Translations under genes and position numbers: made by a program | Shown here: piece by piece, positions 1-11,639 of the stretch | How positions within the stretch are numbered: the stretch's first letter is position 1 | Layout: every line of letters begins with the position of its first letter | Assembly: GCA_029215795.1 (NCBI GenBank) | Contig: JARDYH010000005.1 | Span: forward strand, 41,670,001-41,734,000 | Direction of reading: 5' to 3' | Origin: Anniella stebbinsi | Taxonomy: Eukaryota; Chordata; Lepidosauria; Squamata; Anniellidae | Length of the DNA: 64,000 nucleotides | Notes under the pieces: generated by a model | Databases searched by the model: none | What the model was told of the DNA's origin: nothing | Seen by the model: only the letters and a program-made list of their open reading frames with translations

Positions 1-2197
1 CCAACATGTTAAGATTTTATAAAGGTGTTCCTGGTAAACAATATTTCTGAAAAGTAGTTCACATTATGTTCCAAAACTTTGTGTAATCGTTTTCATTTAA
101 AACTTCATAGTTGTATTAAAGGTGTTACATGAATTGCATGTTACAATGAAACATGTACCATGCATCTTAGGAACCATTCAGTGAAAGAAATCTCATGGAT
201 ACAAATAAACACATTGGATCTGGTTCTTATTTTGACAATAGCCCCTTTTAGGCATACCACTTACCATACTGAATGAACACATAAAGAGCAGAGCAATCCA
301 GCCCTTTCTACTCCATCATCACATCTGGCGCCATGTATGCATGGAGGGCAGCAGTCTGGATTCTCCATGGTTCTTAATCATGTGGGTGCCTCAGAGCATT
401 TCCCTACATTTTGAAAAACCAGAAGTGCCAACAAAGGAGGCTCTGGGTCCCAAGCACCACTGTGGAACTAGTGACTCTGAGTCTGAGATGCCAGAGCCCC
501 CTCCCCCCCAATGCCCAAGACCTCCAAGCCTGGACTGATATCTGTGACCCTGAGCCTAGCTCCGGTACTGGGCCAGCGGCCATTCTCCAAGAGCTCCACA
601 TTCCATGGGTCCATTGTGCCAACCCTAGCAGTGCGCATAGCATGAATGCTTGAAGAGATGAAGGAGTGTTAGCCTCCAGGACAGAGGCCTGTCCCTTTCA
701 GACTTCCATTTTGTGGGAAAGGTGGAGTCTGGGAAGGAGCCTCTGAAGCAAGAAAGGCTTCAGTCTGGGCTCAGAACTTGTCAAAGCAAGTTGCTCACTA
801 GGAGCTCTCCTGGGTGCTGCAATATCCATCTGCCTTGCACTGAGCCTTGTCAGCTCAGACCAGAACATGATGTTTCCTCTCCCTTGTGCCACAGTCTGAA
901 TCCAGATTCCCCAAATCTGATTTTGTTAATCAAGAATCACTTTCATAGTTTGGCCTTTAGTACTTGAGCCAGTGTGGTGCTGTGGCTACAATGTTAGGTT
1001 TTGATACAAATATAGGTAACTGTGATACTTAATATTGGATTTATGGCTTAGAGCAGTGGTTTTCAAACAATGGCATGGGAACAAGGAAGCCTATCAAAGA
1101 TTCCTCATTAACAAGAGTATCAATGTTGGACAAGCTTCCATGAAAGACACTACTACGAAACCTTCCCTTGCAATATACAACCTTGTGGGAATGCAGTCCT
1201 AGGTGTTTCCTTTTAGAATACACTTTGTTCACATGGCATGCTGTTGAGGTTCATCAGGCCTAGCCAGTGCACCATTTGAACCAACCATGTTCTCTGTAAC
1301 ACTTGCCAGAATATCTGCAATGATGTACAGAGGTTCAGGTGGAAAGTATTCCCTAAAATTAGAAATGTTGAAAAAATAGTGACCTAAAAACAATGGATCT
1401 TAACAGAGAAAAGTGAGTGAACACTTTGAATTGAGGACCAAGTGACCTTGGGATTTTTATTTTTATTTTTTAAAAAGGTGGTTGCACTCATTAGCAGAAT
1501 GTCAATTTCCTGTACTAAGTGAAAACATTTAATAGAGTACATTTGTGTACTTAGCAATGGCCCCACAAATAGCATGGTACTATCAACACTCTCTGCATAA
1601 TTTTCTGTCCCACAGTGTTGATTTTCATATCACTTAACCATCCGTCACCATGTCTGCATCAACATTTCTTTTTTATCGTGCTTACTGGAAAAACTGCACC
1701 AGGTTTAAAAGACGCAACGTTAATCAAGGGCAAAGGTTTATTTGATTGCCGGGATTTGTAAAGGTGAGGTAAATAAGTCCCTTGGTTCTCTTGTTACAGA
1801 ATATATACCCTTGGTTCTCTTGTTACGGAAAATGACAGAGTTGAGGTAGACACAGGCATTGCTAGGAATTTACTTCTTAAATTCAATCACAGATAAAGTG
1901 TTAACCTTGAGGTCAAGGTGGACAAAATGACATGCTAAAGTATAGAACTAGTTTCAGACATGAAGGTGCATAAACAATTCATGACTGCTTCCTTCTATTT
2001 GCATGAATGACAGACCATCATGGATGCAACACCACAAACTTCCATAATACCAGGCCTCTCACACACGGCTTTTATTTTAAATTGAAAACCAGGCCATACA
2101 TAATCTAAAAAACACATTGTGTTTCAATGGCAATAGTTCATCCACTTCCCTGTCACCCAGTAAGGGCTAATTCACACATAAACTGGAGTAAAACAGC
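1..2197. other. No gene recognised; unique-looking AT-rich sequence
   Basis: All open frames here are short (under 85 codons) and lack family signatures. Around 1053-1075 the motif CAGTGGTTTTCAAAC resembles the start of some hAT-type MITEs, but no matching partner end was found. I see no other structure. Confidence 0.5.
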
Positions 2198-2207
2198 AAG
2201 TGTATTT
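2198..2207. repeat. Left target-site duplication of retroelement
   Basis: AAGTGTATTT here is repeated exactly at 4443-4452, bracketing a minus-strand element whose T-rich end (a poly-A tail on the minus strand) begins directly after this copy. Confidence 0.65.
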
Positions 2208-3574
2208 TTTTTTATAATATTTTTTATTCTATTTCATTATTAAAAACATAAAGACAAAAACATAAAAAACATAAAAAACATAACCTTACAGAGACATACA
2301 ACAATTAAAAGGATCCCCTACCTTTCCCACAGCAAATTTTATAAATCCTTTTAAAAAGCAGGTACTACATAGTTGTTGTTTTTTTATGAAAAAAAAAAGA
2401 AAAAGAGAGAAAAAAGAAGCAAACACATCCATCTTCCCCTTTTAACACAGCTACATGTTAGCATTCTTAATCCCCCATTATTAAAAGTTACTTGCACAAA
2501 TCACAATAGAAACAAACCCCTTTCTCTTCTCTTATAAAGTTTTTTATTCACCATAAAATAAAAACCTCTTTTTTTGCCCTACAAACTATAGAACTAACCA
2601 AACCTTTCTCCCTTCCTCCCCCTTATTCTTCCCTTATTACTATGTAAAACTTAATTAAAAAAAAGAAAAAAGAAAAGAAATAACCCAAACCCAGCAAGAA
2701 TTCAATAAGCTTCCACATTCTCCAATCTTCCATCTCAAAAAAAAATTCAGGATTCCTGCCAGTCTCTTGTTAATTCTTCTTTCTTCATCACAATTCTTTC
2801 TTCAACCAATTCTTCTTCTTAAAACTCATCCTTAAAATATTCTTATAACTCAGAACAATTTTAAACTTATATCCTCCCACTCTTTTAGCAAATTTCTTAT
2901 TCATGTTGCTAATACATTCTAAACATAATACTAATAATAATGAAGTAATAATATAATACTAATAATCATTAAAAAAAAATCTCAAACAGATCATACCCAA
3001 CAAAATTCCAGGAAAAATTCCACTCATTATTAACCAAACTCCTCAAAGTCTCTCCCCCCCATCACAGCCCCAAAACATTCACAAGAAAAAAAATGGCCCC
3101 ATTTCTCTCCTAACCTCCTTTTCTTATATTACATTTTCCATTCAATATATAAGATTTCATTCCCTCGCTTTTCTCCCTCTTCTTACATTTTAATCAAATC
3201 TCTTTCCCCCTTTTTTATGTACATATATAAACCAATCTTATAATTCTCCCCAACTTTAAACCAAACTTTCAATTCTTTTATACAAATATAAATCACTTAT
3301 TATTTCATTCTACCACCAAATTACTATTCATCCCTCTCTTATTACTTCTTAACCAATTTTTCATTAAATTTATTCTTATTTATGTTTCCTCCATCTTTTG
3401 TCCTATTTAAAAATAAGACAACCACACAAAACCAAAAAAATAACAAAAAGTCCCATTTTACTCGTATGTCTCTTCTTCACCTTTCTTAAACAAAAAACAA
3501 TCCAAATCTCTTTGCCAAACGCTTCAGCCTGCAGTCAAGCCATTGTTTCAATGCCACACTCCCACAGTTTACAA

Positions 3575-3605
<31 letters not shown>

Positions 3606-4442
3606 CTTCTTCTTCTTCTTCTTCTTCAGCAGCCAACATTTTAATATGTTCTTCTCCGATTCGTGGTGTCATCTATTTTACCCCATCTTTAAAAACAGAT
3701 TTAATGCTCTCACAGTCATTAACTTTTCTTAAATGTTCCTCTCCAAAAGTGAACCATGCTTAGTTATGCTTCTTCTCAAAGAACAAAAACAAAAATGAAG
3801 TAACTCACCGCCAACCTTTCTTTATCTCAACAAACCAAATGTTTATCCAATTAGCTGGGGAGTGAAAGTAATCAATCTTATGTTTAACTCTAAAACCGCT
3901 TTTAAACGCTGATAGCCATAATTCTTCTGCTGTTCTTCTTATCTGGAGCTGCTCGACGGAGAGAGACCCTCAACAACCTCCTCTTCCTTTCGCTTTCTTT
4001 CTTCTATCTCTCATTCCTTCTCTTTTCCTCTCTTCCCCCCCTTTTTCTTATCTTCTTCCAAGTTCTTCTCATTTCAAATATACTGGGGGGGATGGTTAAA
4101 TACCTGCCAACCAGATGTTATCCCAATGCTTCACTGCATCATAGGCACCCCATCATTACAATGTTATTCTCGGGGAATGAAGAACAGATGACCTTTCGTT
4201 CTGGATCAGTATCTAAGCGATGTACACCACGGTCTGGCTCCTCCATTTCGTAAATCCAATGAGACGACTTCATTTGCCCATGAGATGAGCACACATGACC
4301 CTTTGTGGCATGCTTTCAAATTCCCCTTCATCTGGGGAATTTTAAGATCCATCTGGACCACTCCCAGAGAGCTACCTCCGTCCAGTCACAACAGAGCTAA
4401 AAGCTCTAGCTGGCATGGCCGCCATATCTTCACCGGAAGTCC
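2208..4442 (-). mobile_element. Non-LTR retroelement (possibly L1-type), minus strand, about 2.2 kb
   Basis: The segment starts with a T-run and long AT-rich tract, which reads as a poly-A tail on the minus strand. It ends at the GC-richer sequence ACTTCCGGTGAAGATATGGC (minus-strand reading), which looks like a retroelement 5' end. Perfect 10-bp direct repeats flank it, as expected for target-primed insertion. The minus strand is strikingly C-poor and purine-rich across 2300-4080. I found no reverse transcriptase or endonuclease motif, so it is probably non-autonomous or an internally deleted LINE. The L1 assignment is inference from the 5'-end style and the A-tail. Confidence 0.55.
3576..3628. 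repeat. (TTC)n microsatellite
   Basis: An uninterrupted run of about 17 TTC triplets. It creates a spurious poly-serine reading frame on the plus strand inside the retroelement. Confidence 0.9.
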
Positions 4443-4452
4443 AAGTGTATTT
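4443..4452. repeat. Right target-site duplication of retroelement
   Basis: AAGTGTATTT, identical to 2198-2207. Confidence 0.65.
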
Positions 4453-5345
4453 GCAACCACAAAATAATCAGTTATATAAAATAAAGACCTTTATTAAGTA
4501 AGCACAATTAAGTCATTATCTTTCTGTGTGTGTATGCCCCCTCCTCTATTTCTGTGCCATTGTGTTGGTCACTTCCTGGTAGGTGTTCCCTCGATTTGTG
4601 CCTATCCTCTGGGTCGCTTAATTAATCACCCTGCCTGCGGCTCCAATTCTCCTACTTAGTTCGACATACATTAATACATTCACACAATCTCAAATACAAT
4701 GTTTTTCAGTGGCCTAGGCAGGATGTACTCTACTGCTTTATAATGGTACTGAAGTGCACTGACAACTGTTGGGGCCCATGACACATTCCATATGCTGTTT
4801 TCAAACCGCTTTCCTAGTGTTATATCCTGTTTGGTGTAGATATGGCTCTAGTTGTTCATACATGCATATCCATCACTTAATGACTGTAACAGCAAGAGTT
4901 GATGTTCATGGGCCACTATGAATATCACACCACAGGCATCCCTTTTATCTCATCTCAAGCACAATGTTTTCAATGGAGTCAGTGGACATTTTCAGCTGTA
5001 GCTCATCAGCTGTACAGTAACCAAGTGAAGAAATCCAAGGGCACCCATGCATGTGTGAGTTAGCCCCAAATGTACAGTACACAAATGTGGTGAAATCATG
5101 TGATGGAAAGGCACAAGTGAACCAGGCCCAAGTGCATGTCAATTAAATGTACAGTAATCAAATGCTCAGAAATCAAGGGATGAACATACACATGGGAACT
5201 AGATGACAGAAACAAGCACAGCTAATAAAAAATCCTACGTGTTAAGAAACAATAATTTTAGAGCGGGGAAATGTGGAGCTTTAGTGATAAGGATCAATTG
5301 CGTAAGCAGAATTTTCTGACCATGTTTGTACTCCAAACATGGTTT

Positions 5346-5397
<52 letters not shown>

Positions 5398-5919
5398 AGA
5401 GTTTTGTTATTCTGAGTCTTCTCTACAGCAGTTTCAAATTTAGGGAATAGTTCAAAGATTAACCACACTTTAGAAAGCAATTAATGTGCAGATCGATGGA
5501 GACTGGTTGGCATCGGTTTTGGTATGGATGTGAATCCATTCTGGGCTTCAGTCAGAATCAGCCTGAACTCTACAGGAGCTATCTGACATGTTGAATCCTG
5601 CTCCCAAAATATGTTTGACACCTTAGATAGCTCTTTTAGCATTCTGTCTGAAAACCAGAATGGATTCACAGTCCCACCAAAATCGCAGCCACCAGCCTTC
5701 ATTGGGGCAGATGGTTATGCAGAAAGCGAAAAGGAGGAGAGCTGCTTCCATACGTTAATTGTGAAACCTAAGAAGTTGTCTTATGCCAGGTCAAACCATA
5801 TGTCCACCGAGCCCACTATTGACTACTCTGACTTTCCAGGGTCTCATGCAGAAAAGGGTCTTACCAGATCCCCTTTTGAAACAGCTGATGGCAAAGGTTA
5901 TCCTTCTGCAAAGAATAAT
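4453..5919. other. No gene recognised; contains a CA microsatellite
   Basis: Only short frames occur. The longest plus-strand frame (5611-5934, 107 codons) matches no family I know and has no splice or codon evidence. Confidence 0.5.
5348..5401. repeat. (CA)n(GA)n microsatellite
   Basis: About 23 AC dinucleotides followed by a short GAGAGA run. Confidence 0.95.
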
Positions 5920-6090
5920 AGAATCATAGAATAGTAGAGTTGGAAGGAGCCTATAAGGCCATTGAGTCCAACCTCCTGCTCACTGCAGGAATCCACCTTA
6001 AAGCATTCCTGACAGATGGCTGTCCAGCTGCCACTTGTATGCCTCTAGTGTGGGAGAGTCCATGACCTCCCTAGGTAATTGGTTCCATTG

Positions 6091-7173
6091 TCATACTGCT
6101 CTAACAGTCACGAAGTATTTCCTGATGTCCAGCCCGAATCTGACTTCCTGTAACTTGATCCCATTATTCCGCGTCCTGGACTCTGGGATGATTGAGAAGA
6201 GATCCTGGCCCTCCTCTGTCTGACAACCTCTCAAGTATTTGAAGAGCGCTATCATGCCTCCCCTCCTCTTCTCCAGGCTAAACATGCCTAGTTCTTTCAG
6301 TCTCTCCTCATAGGGCTTTGTTTCCAGACACCTGATCATCCTTGTTGCCCTCCTCTGAACACGCTCCAGAGTGTCTGCATCCTTCTTGAAGAGTGGTGCC
6401 CAGAACTGAATGCAATACTCAAGATGGGGCCTAACCAGAGCCGAATAGAGGGGAACCAGTACCTCACGCGATTTGGAAGCTATACTTATATGAATGCAGC
6501 CCAAAATAGCATTTGCTTTTTTTGGAGCCACATCATACTGTTGGCTCATATTCAGCTTGTGAGCTACAACAATTCCAAGATCCTTCTTGCTTGTAGTATT
6601 GCTGAGCCAAGTATCCCCCATCTTATAATTGTACATTTGGTTTCTCTTTCCTAGGTGTAGAACTTGGCATGTATCCCTATTAAATTTCATCCTGTTGTTT
6701 TCAGCCCAGCGCTCCAGTCTATCAAGATCACTTTGAAGTTTGTTTCTGTCTTTCAGGGTATTAGCGATCCCATCCAATTTTGTGTCATCTGCAAATTTGA
6801 TAAGCATTCCCTGCACCTCCTCATCCAAGTCATTAATAAAAATGTTGAAGAGCACTGGGCCCAGGATTGAGCCCTGCGGTACCCTGCTCATTACCTCCAC
6901 CCAGTTTGGGAAGGTACTATTGATAAGCACTCTTTGAGTCCAATTCTGTAGCCAACTGTGGATCCACCTAATAGTAGTTCCATCTAGCCCACTTTTAGCT
7001 AGTTTGTGAATAAGAATGTCAGGGGACATTTTGTCAAATGCTTTGCTGAAGTCAAGATATATTATGTCCACAGCATTCCCACAGTCCACAAGGGAGGTTA
7101 CCTGATCAAAAATTGAGATCAGATTAGTCTGACAGGATTTGTTCTTGACAAATCCATGCTGGCTTCTAGTCAT
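6091..7173 (-). pseudogene. CR1 reverse transcriptase, C-terminal part
   Basis: A 360-codon open frame holds the palm and thumb part of a CR1-clade reverse transcriptase. Visible motifs are YLDFSKAFD (first catalytic aspartate, about residue 41), VPQGSILGPVLFNIFINDL (about 98-116) and FADDTKL with the catalytic Asp pair at about 129-130. The C-terminal thumb carries LVRPHLEYCIQFWAP. The enzyme would copy CR1 RNA at a nicked target. The frame begins at the target-site duplication of the hAT insert, so the initial methionine is not a real start. The 5' half lies at 7886-8423. Since the copy is 5' truncated and disrupted, it cannot make a working enzyme. Confidence 0.9.
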
Positions 7174-7176
7174 AAC
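7169..7176. repeat. 8-bp target-site duplication, left (GTCATAAC)
   Basis: Identical to 7878-7885. The 8-bp length is diagnostic of hAT-superfamily insertion. Confidence 0.93.
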
Positions 7177-7877
7177 TAGGGATGTGCACTGGATCGGACC
7201 CGATCCACGATCCGAGTCCGGTCCAGTGGGAAATCGGATAAATTATCCGATTTCCGATCCAACAGCTGGATCGGCCGATCCAGTCCGAACCGATCCGAAA
7301 AGGCTCCGAACCGGTTCGGCGGATCAGCGGATCGGCGGATCGGCGGGCGCCCGCTGGCGCCCACTGCCGCTTCCATTGGCGGGCGCCAGCGGGTGCCCGC
7401 CGATGAAAGTGGACAGCGGGGGGGGGGCGGAGGGGAGGAGGGGGACGCTTACCTTTGAGGGACGTCCGCTCCCGTCCGGCGCCGGCGGCTACTACCAGCG
7501 GGCTCCGTGGCCTGCTCCAGGGTGGCGCGCCGGGTGATGTCATCACCCGGCGTGCTACTCTAGAGCAGGCCGCGGAGCCCGCTGGTAGTAGCCGCCGGCG
7601 CCGGACGGGAGCGGACGGCCCGGAAAGGTAAGCAGGGGGCGCGTGGAGGGGAGGAGGGGGCGCGCGGAGGGGAGGAGGGGGGCGCTTGGAGGTGGACTTG
7701 CAATGCAAGTCTATGGGGGAAAAAATGGCGGCCGATCCAAAAATGTTTGATTTTTGGATCGGGATTGGACTCGATCCCGTCCTGGGGGCCTCCGATTTTG
7801 TCCGAACCGATCCATGACAAAATTGGAGGTCCCGATCTGGGTCCCAATCCGATCCGGGGGGTCCGTGCACACCCCTA
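7177..7877. mobile_element. Non-autonomous hAT element of the GATCC-rich family, 701 bp
   Basis: The element begins TAGGGATGTGCACTGGATCG and ends GTCCGTGCACACCCCTA, with near-perfect terminal inverted repeats and flanking GTCATAAC duplications. Just inside each end are GGATC/CCGATC-rich subterminal repeats. The middle is a long GC-rich hairpin (7448-7633). No coding frame is present. The ends match those of the 12.6-kb hAT element at 31747-44387, which is the likely mobilising partner; that link is inferred from shared termini. It inserted into CR1 and is therefore younger than that LINE copy. Confidence 0.93.
7448..7633. repeat. GC-rich hairpin with outward 5' splice donors
   Basis: Inverted arms of about 80 bp are centred near 7541 (core GGGTGATGTCATCACCC). 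The left outer edge reads CTTACCTTT, which is AAAGGTAAG on the minus strand. The right outer edge reads AAAGGTAAGC on the plus strand. Both match the vertebrate 5' splice-site consensus and point away from the hairpin. Confidence 0.8.
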
Positions 7878-8423
7878 GTCATAACTGCATTGTTGGAGCA
7901 GATTGAATTCTTTATAATCTGCTCCAAATTTTTTCCCAGGGATGGATGTCAGACTGACTGGTCTGTAGTTCCCAGGTTCGTTCTTTTTGCCCTTTTTGAA
8001 GATAGGGACAACATTAGCCCTCCTCCAGTCATCCGGCACTTCACCCGTCTTCCATGGTTTTGCAAAGATAATGGACAGTGGTTCTGAGAGTTCTTCTGCT
8101 AGCTTTTTTATTACTCTAGGATGCAGTTCATCGGGCCCTGGAGATTTGAACTCATTTAAAGAAATTAGGTGTTCCTTGACCATTTGTTTATCAATCTTAA
8201 ACTGCAATCTTGCCCCTTCAGCTTGTACTTCACTTTTGCCAGTGGGGTCATAGACCCACTTATGGGAGAAGACTGAGCCAAAGTAGGAATTGAGCACTTC
8301 GGTCTTTTCTTTGTCCTCTGTTACCAATTTGCCAACCACAATTTCTTTCCTCTGTCTTTTACTATTCACATATCTGAAGAAAGCCTTTTTATTGCTTTTC
8401 GCATACCTCGCTAGTCTCAGCAC
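7875..8423 (-). pseudogene. CR1 reverse transcriptase, N-terminal part
   Basis: A 182-codon frame contains the fingers region of the CR1 reverse transcriptase, including FKSPGPDELHPRVIKKL and VPIFKKGKKNEPGNYRPVSL, the standard motifs ahead of the first catalytic aspartate. The frame runs into the hAT insert and stops at a TAG supplied by the terminal inverted repeat (CTA at 7875-7877 on the plus strand). Upstream LINE sequence continues to about 8926 without an intact frame; the endonuclease domain is not seen. Confidence 0.88.
7878..7885. repeat. 8-bp target-site duplication, right (GTCATAAC)
   Basis: Identical to 7169-7176. Confidence 0.93.
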
Positions 8424-8926
8424 ATTCTCAGCTTCAGCCTTCCTGATGCCATTTCTGCATGTCTGTGCTACCTGTCTGTACTCTTCTTTTGTAGCCTAGC
8501 CTTCTTTCCACTTCCTATATTCATCCTTTTTTGTTTTCAGGTCATCTCTAAGCTTTTTGTAGAGCCACATTGGTTTCTTCTGTTGTCTTCAATTGTTTTT
8601 CCTCGTTGGAATAGTTTGTAATTGTGCCTTTAAAATTTCCTTTTTAAAAAACTCCCACCCATCTTGGACTCCTTTTCTCATTAGGGTCACTGGCCATGGG
8701 ACCTTACTTATCATAGTTCTTTTGCTGGTCTTGCAACCATAATAAATTATATTTATTCATTCATTCATTCATAGTTCTGAGTTTATTAAAATCAGCTTTC
8801 CTGAAATCCAGAGTACGTGCATAGCTACACTCAGCTTTTGCTTTCTTTAAAATCAAGAACTCAAGTATGACATGGTCAATTTCCCCCAGAGTTCCTGTAA
8901 CTACCATTTGATCCACTAAGTTATCC

Positions 8927-10161
8927 TAGGCAGGTGCTCTTCTGCTGAGCTGTGGTCCCTTCCCAGATGAGTACACAATGAGTGTGGTGAATCATAGAGG
9001 GCCAATTCAGTCTTGGCACTGTAGGCTTATGTCCCTGCTCCTAGAGTGGAGAGTGCTCATGATGCAGTGATGACATGAGAGCTCCACCACACATCAAGCA
9101 GCCCTTTCAAGCATGGATTGAGTGATGATATACTCAACTGTAATTTGGATCACAGATGTTTATTGGAAATAATCTGCAATCTGGGATAAGAAAGAAAGAA
9201 AGAAAGAAAGAACCAGACCACCAAGCCTTCGTGTGATTCATCCTTCTGTCGACTGCTTCACCATGAGCAAATGAGTGGAGCAGACACAAGTATGTGACTT
9301 ACCAAAGAATCATATGCTTTGGCCCTAAAGGACAGGAGCCTTTAACCCCCCAAAAAGGGGGTGGGCAAGCAATCCCATGAGCCTTGCTGACTTCTCAGGC
9401 TAATTTGTATTTGCCCACATGACTCAGCACCACTTCTTATATTTACTACCTGGAAATCTCACAGACCCCATGTGGCAACCCCCTCCCCCATATGCACACC
9501 CCACAAAGTATATGGTAATATGGTGCATAGGATGAATACATGTACCTTTGCATACATGGACCACTGATTCTTGCAAGCCTGGCAACTCTATTAAAGGGTG
9601 GAAGGATTTCAGAATGCACATATTCCTGACATCACTTCTTATATAAGATGCACAGACCCATTGCCCCAAATTTACAGGATTTATCAGAGCTAAACATGTG
9701 AATCAGTTCACAGTCTACAAGATGGCAGAAATACATGCACCCAGCTAGCTACCCCTTAAGACTAGCTGGGAAAGTTCTGCTCCAACAAAGTAACCTCCAC
9801 TCTGAGGGAAATGTCATTGCTGGATGCAAGGATTTTTCTGTGATAGCCCTCATTTTTTGAAACTCTCTTTCTAGGAGAATTTGTAAATGCTTGCTCCTAC
9901 TTGCCTTTAGGGGGAAAATCTTATATGAAAAGGCTTTTTAATTCACTTTTGCTTTTCTTTTCTTTCTTTTTAAAGCATCGTTTTTAAATTTATTCTGTTG
10001 TTTAGGCTAACATTCAGCTTTAATGGTGTTCATTGGTTTATTATGGTAAACAAATTGTTAAAAAAAGTATCTGTAAGTGTATAACATTAGTATTTTTTGT
10101 AACTCTCTCTCTCTTTAAATAAGTGTGTGTGCATGTATACAGCAGGGATGCATGTATATGT
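8927..10161. other. No gene recognised; (AAAG)n microsatellite at 9189-9211
   Basis: Short frames only. A small GAAA tandem run lies at 9189-9211. No transposon ends seen. Confidence 0.5.
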
Positions 10162-10299
10162 CAGGGATGGGGAATATGTATGCCTTCAGATCTCAGTGGA
10201 TTGCAACTCCCATCAGCCTTAGCCACCATAGCCAATGGTGAAGGATCATGGGAGCTGCGGTTCAAGAAGATCTGGAGGGCCACACATTCCCCATCCCTG
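10162..10299. mobile_element. Palindromic MITE (CAGGGATGGGGAA termini)
   Basis: Starts CAGGGATGGGGAATATGT and ends ACACATTCCCCATCCCTG, so the ends are inverted copies, and the body is a long imperfect hairpin. This is a very common short palindromic element in squamates, which I recognise from its termini; a hAT relationship is inferred. I could not confirm a target-site duplication. Confidence 0.75.
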
Positions 10300-10311
10300 A
10301 TGTACCCAGAG

Positions 10312-10380
10312 ACTATCTATTTATCTATCTTTCTATCTATCTATCATCTATCTATCTATCTATCTAATCTATCTATCTGA
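10312..10380. repeat. (ATCT)n microsatellite
   Basis: Interrupted run of about 16 CTAT/ATCT tetranucleotides. Confidence 0.93.
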
Positions 10381-11407
10381 ATGAAAGCAGAATAAAACAT
10401 CAAATAAAAGAGGATTTACTGGTAAGTTATCATTCCTAGGAGTGCTGCATCCCAGACCAAATGGTTCATTATAAACCTAAATCAAGCAGAGCCACTACAT
10501 TCACTATTTGCTCATAAGCAATGCCTGAGTTGCTAGTTTAGTTCCAGAACTAAAATAAACATTAACTTGAGTGGATTAGTCTTGTTTTTGTGTCTTGCTG
10601 TGTAACCAAATAGGCTTGATAAATCTTTAATTGTTTCTGGTTTGCTCTAAATGCTTAATGATGACATGATGTTCAAATGGCTGCTGGAAGTATTAGCAAG
10701 CGTGGCAGGGTTACAGACGGGCAATGATGTCAATAAACCAGGGGTAGGCAGACTCTGTGTGGAGTTTGCCGTAATACCACAACATCTGCAGCTTTAATTA
10801 TAATACCATAAAAGTGTGTGTGTGTGTGTGTGTGTGCATGCACACACATGCTTTGTGTGTGCAATTATGTAACAGTAGCTCTCTCGGGAGGCACACGGCT
10901 TGCAGATAATCTGGTAGGTGGGGGAGATACATATTTTTAAAAGATGAGGCAGTGTGTGGGAGAGGAATGAGATAATTTGAAATCAATTGCTTTTTAATTA
11001 AGCCTTAAAATATTCAGCAGCAAGTGTCAGAGCAAGGCTAAAAAGGTGAAATGCTTCACTACTCTGCCGTGGATGACTGAAAGCTTCAGTGCATGGTGAC
11101 GCAGTACCAGAACAACATTTTCAGAGCAATGGTGTTTGTTTACCCACTTTCTAGAAAAAGAGGGGAAAGTTTTGCAGGCAAGCAGTAGGCGAGTCAGCAT
11201 GAGGCTTAATTCTGAACCTGGCTTCACCAGGTTGGGACTTGATGGCCATCATGACAACCATGGGGCTGTCTCAATATGTCATTGGTCAACACATGGTGCA
11301 GGGCATGCCTTCCATTTGGTATTTGTGTCTGGACGGGAAGGGGTCTGAAACTGGAGGTGTTTTTCATCAACCTGTTGTCATGGTCAGACCACTTCCTTGT
11401 GAGGTTT
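10381..11407. other. No gene recognised; (TG)n at 10814-10836
   Basis: Unique-looking sequence with a short TG run followed by CACACACA. No convincing coding or mobile features. Confidence 0.5.
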
Positions 11408-11415
11408 GGTATGAC
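11408..11415. repeat. 8-bp target-site duplication, left (GGTATGAC)
   Basis: Identical to 17487-17494. Confidence 0.95.
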
Positions 11416-11639
11416 TAGGGTGACCAGATGTCCGGATCCCCCCAGACAAGTCCAGAATAAGGGGGCCAAATTTGAGTCCGGGGGGAAATTTCAGAATATC
11501 CTCGAAAGTCCAGGAAAATTGGGCCTCTCCTGCACCATCTGAGCCTTGTTCTTGGCTAGCGCGGTTGTGCTGGCCAAGAACAAGGCCTAGATCGGCCGGG
11601 GAAGAGGCCGGAATGACACACGCATGCCCTTCCGGGTAT

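Larger units (their letters stand above)
5920..8926 (-). mobile_element. CR1 LINE, minus strand, split by a hAT element
   Basis: The minus-strand 3' end is the CR1-type tail (plus strand starts GAATCATAGAATAGTAGAG) and the body encodes a CR1 reverse transcriptase. The copy runs from the 3' tail at 5920 to roughly 8926, where recognisable CR1 sequence stops. It is therefore 5' truncated, which is usual for CR1. It is interrupted at 7177-7877 by a short hAT-type transposon with its own 8-bp TSD; removing that insert restores collinear LINE sequence. A small AT-rich insert (about 8741-8772, with ATTC repeats) may be a further interruption. Confidence 0.9.

Noticed and set aside
3398..3763. 121-codon frame with a poly-serine tract
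   Set aside because: The serines are a (TTC)n microsatellite inside a C/T-rich retroelement strand; no other coding sign.
5611..5934. 107-codon plus frame next to the CR1 tail
   Set aside because: No recognisable family, no splice sites, and the end runs into CR1 sequence.
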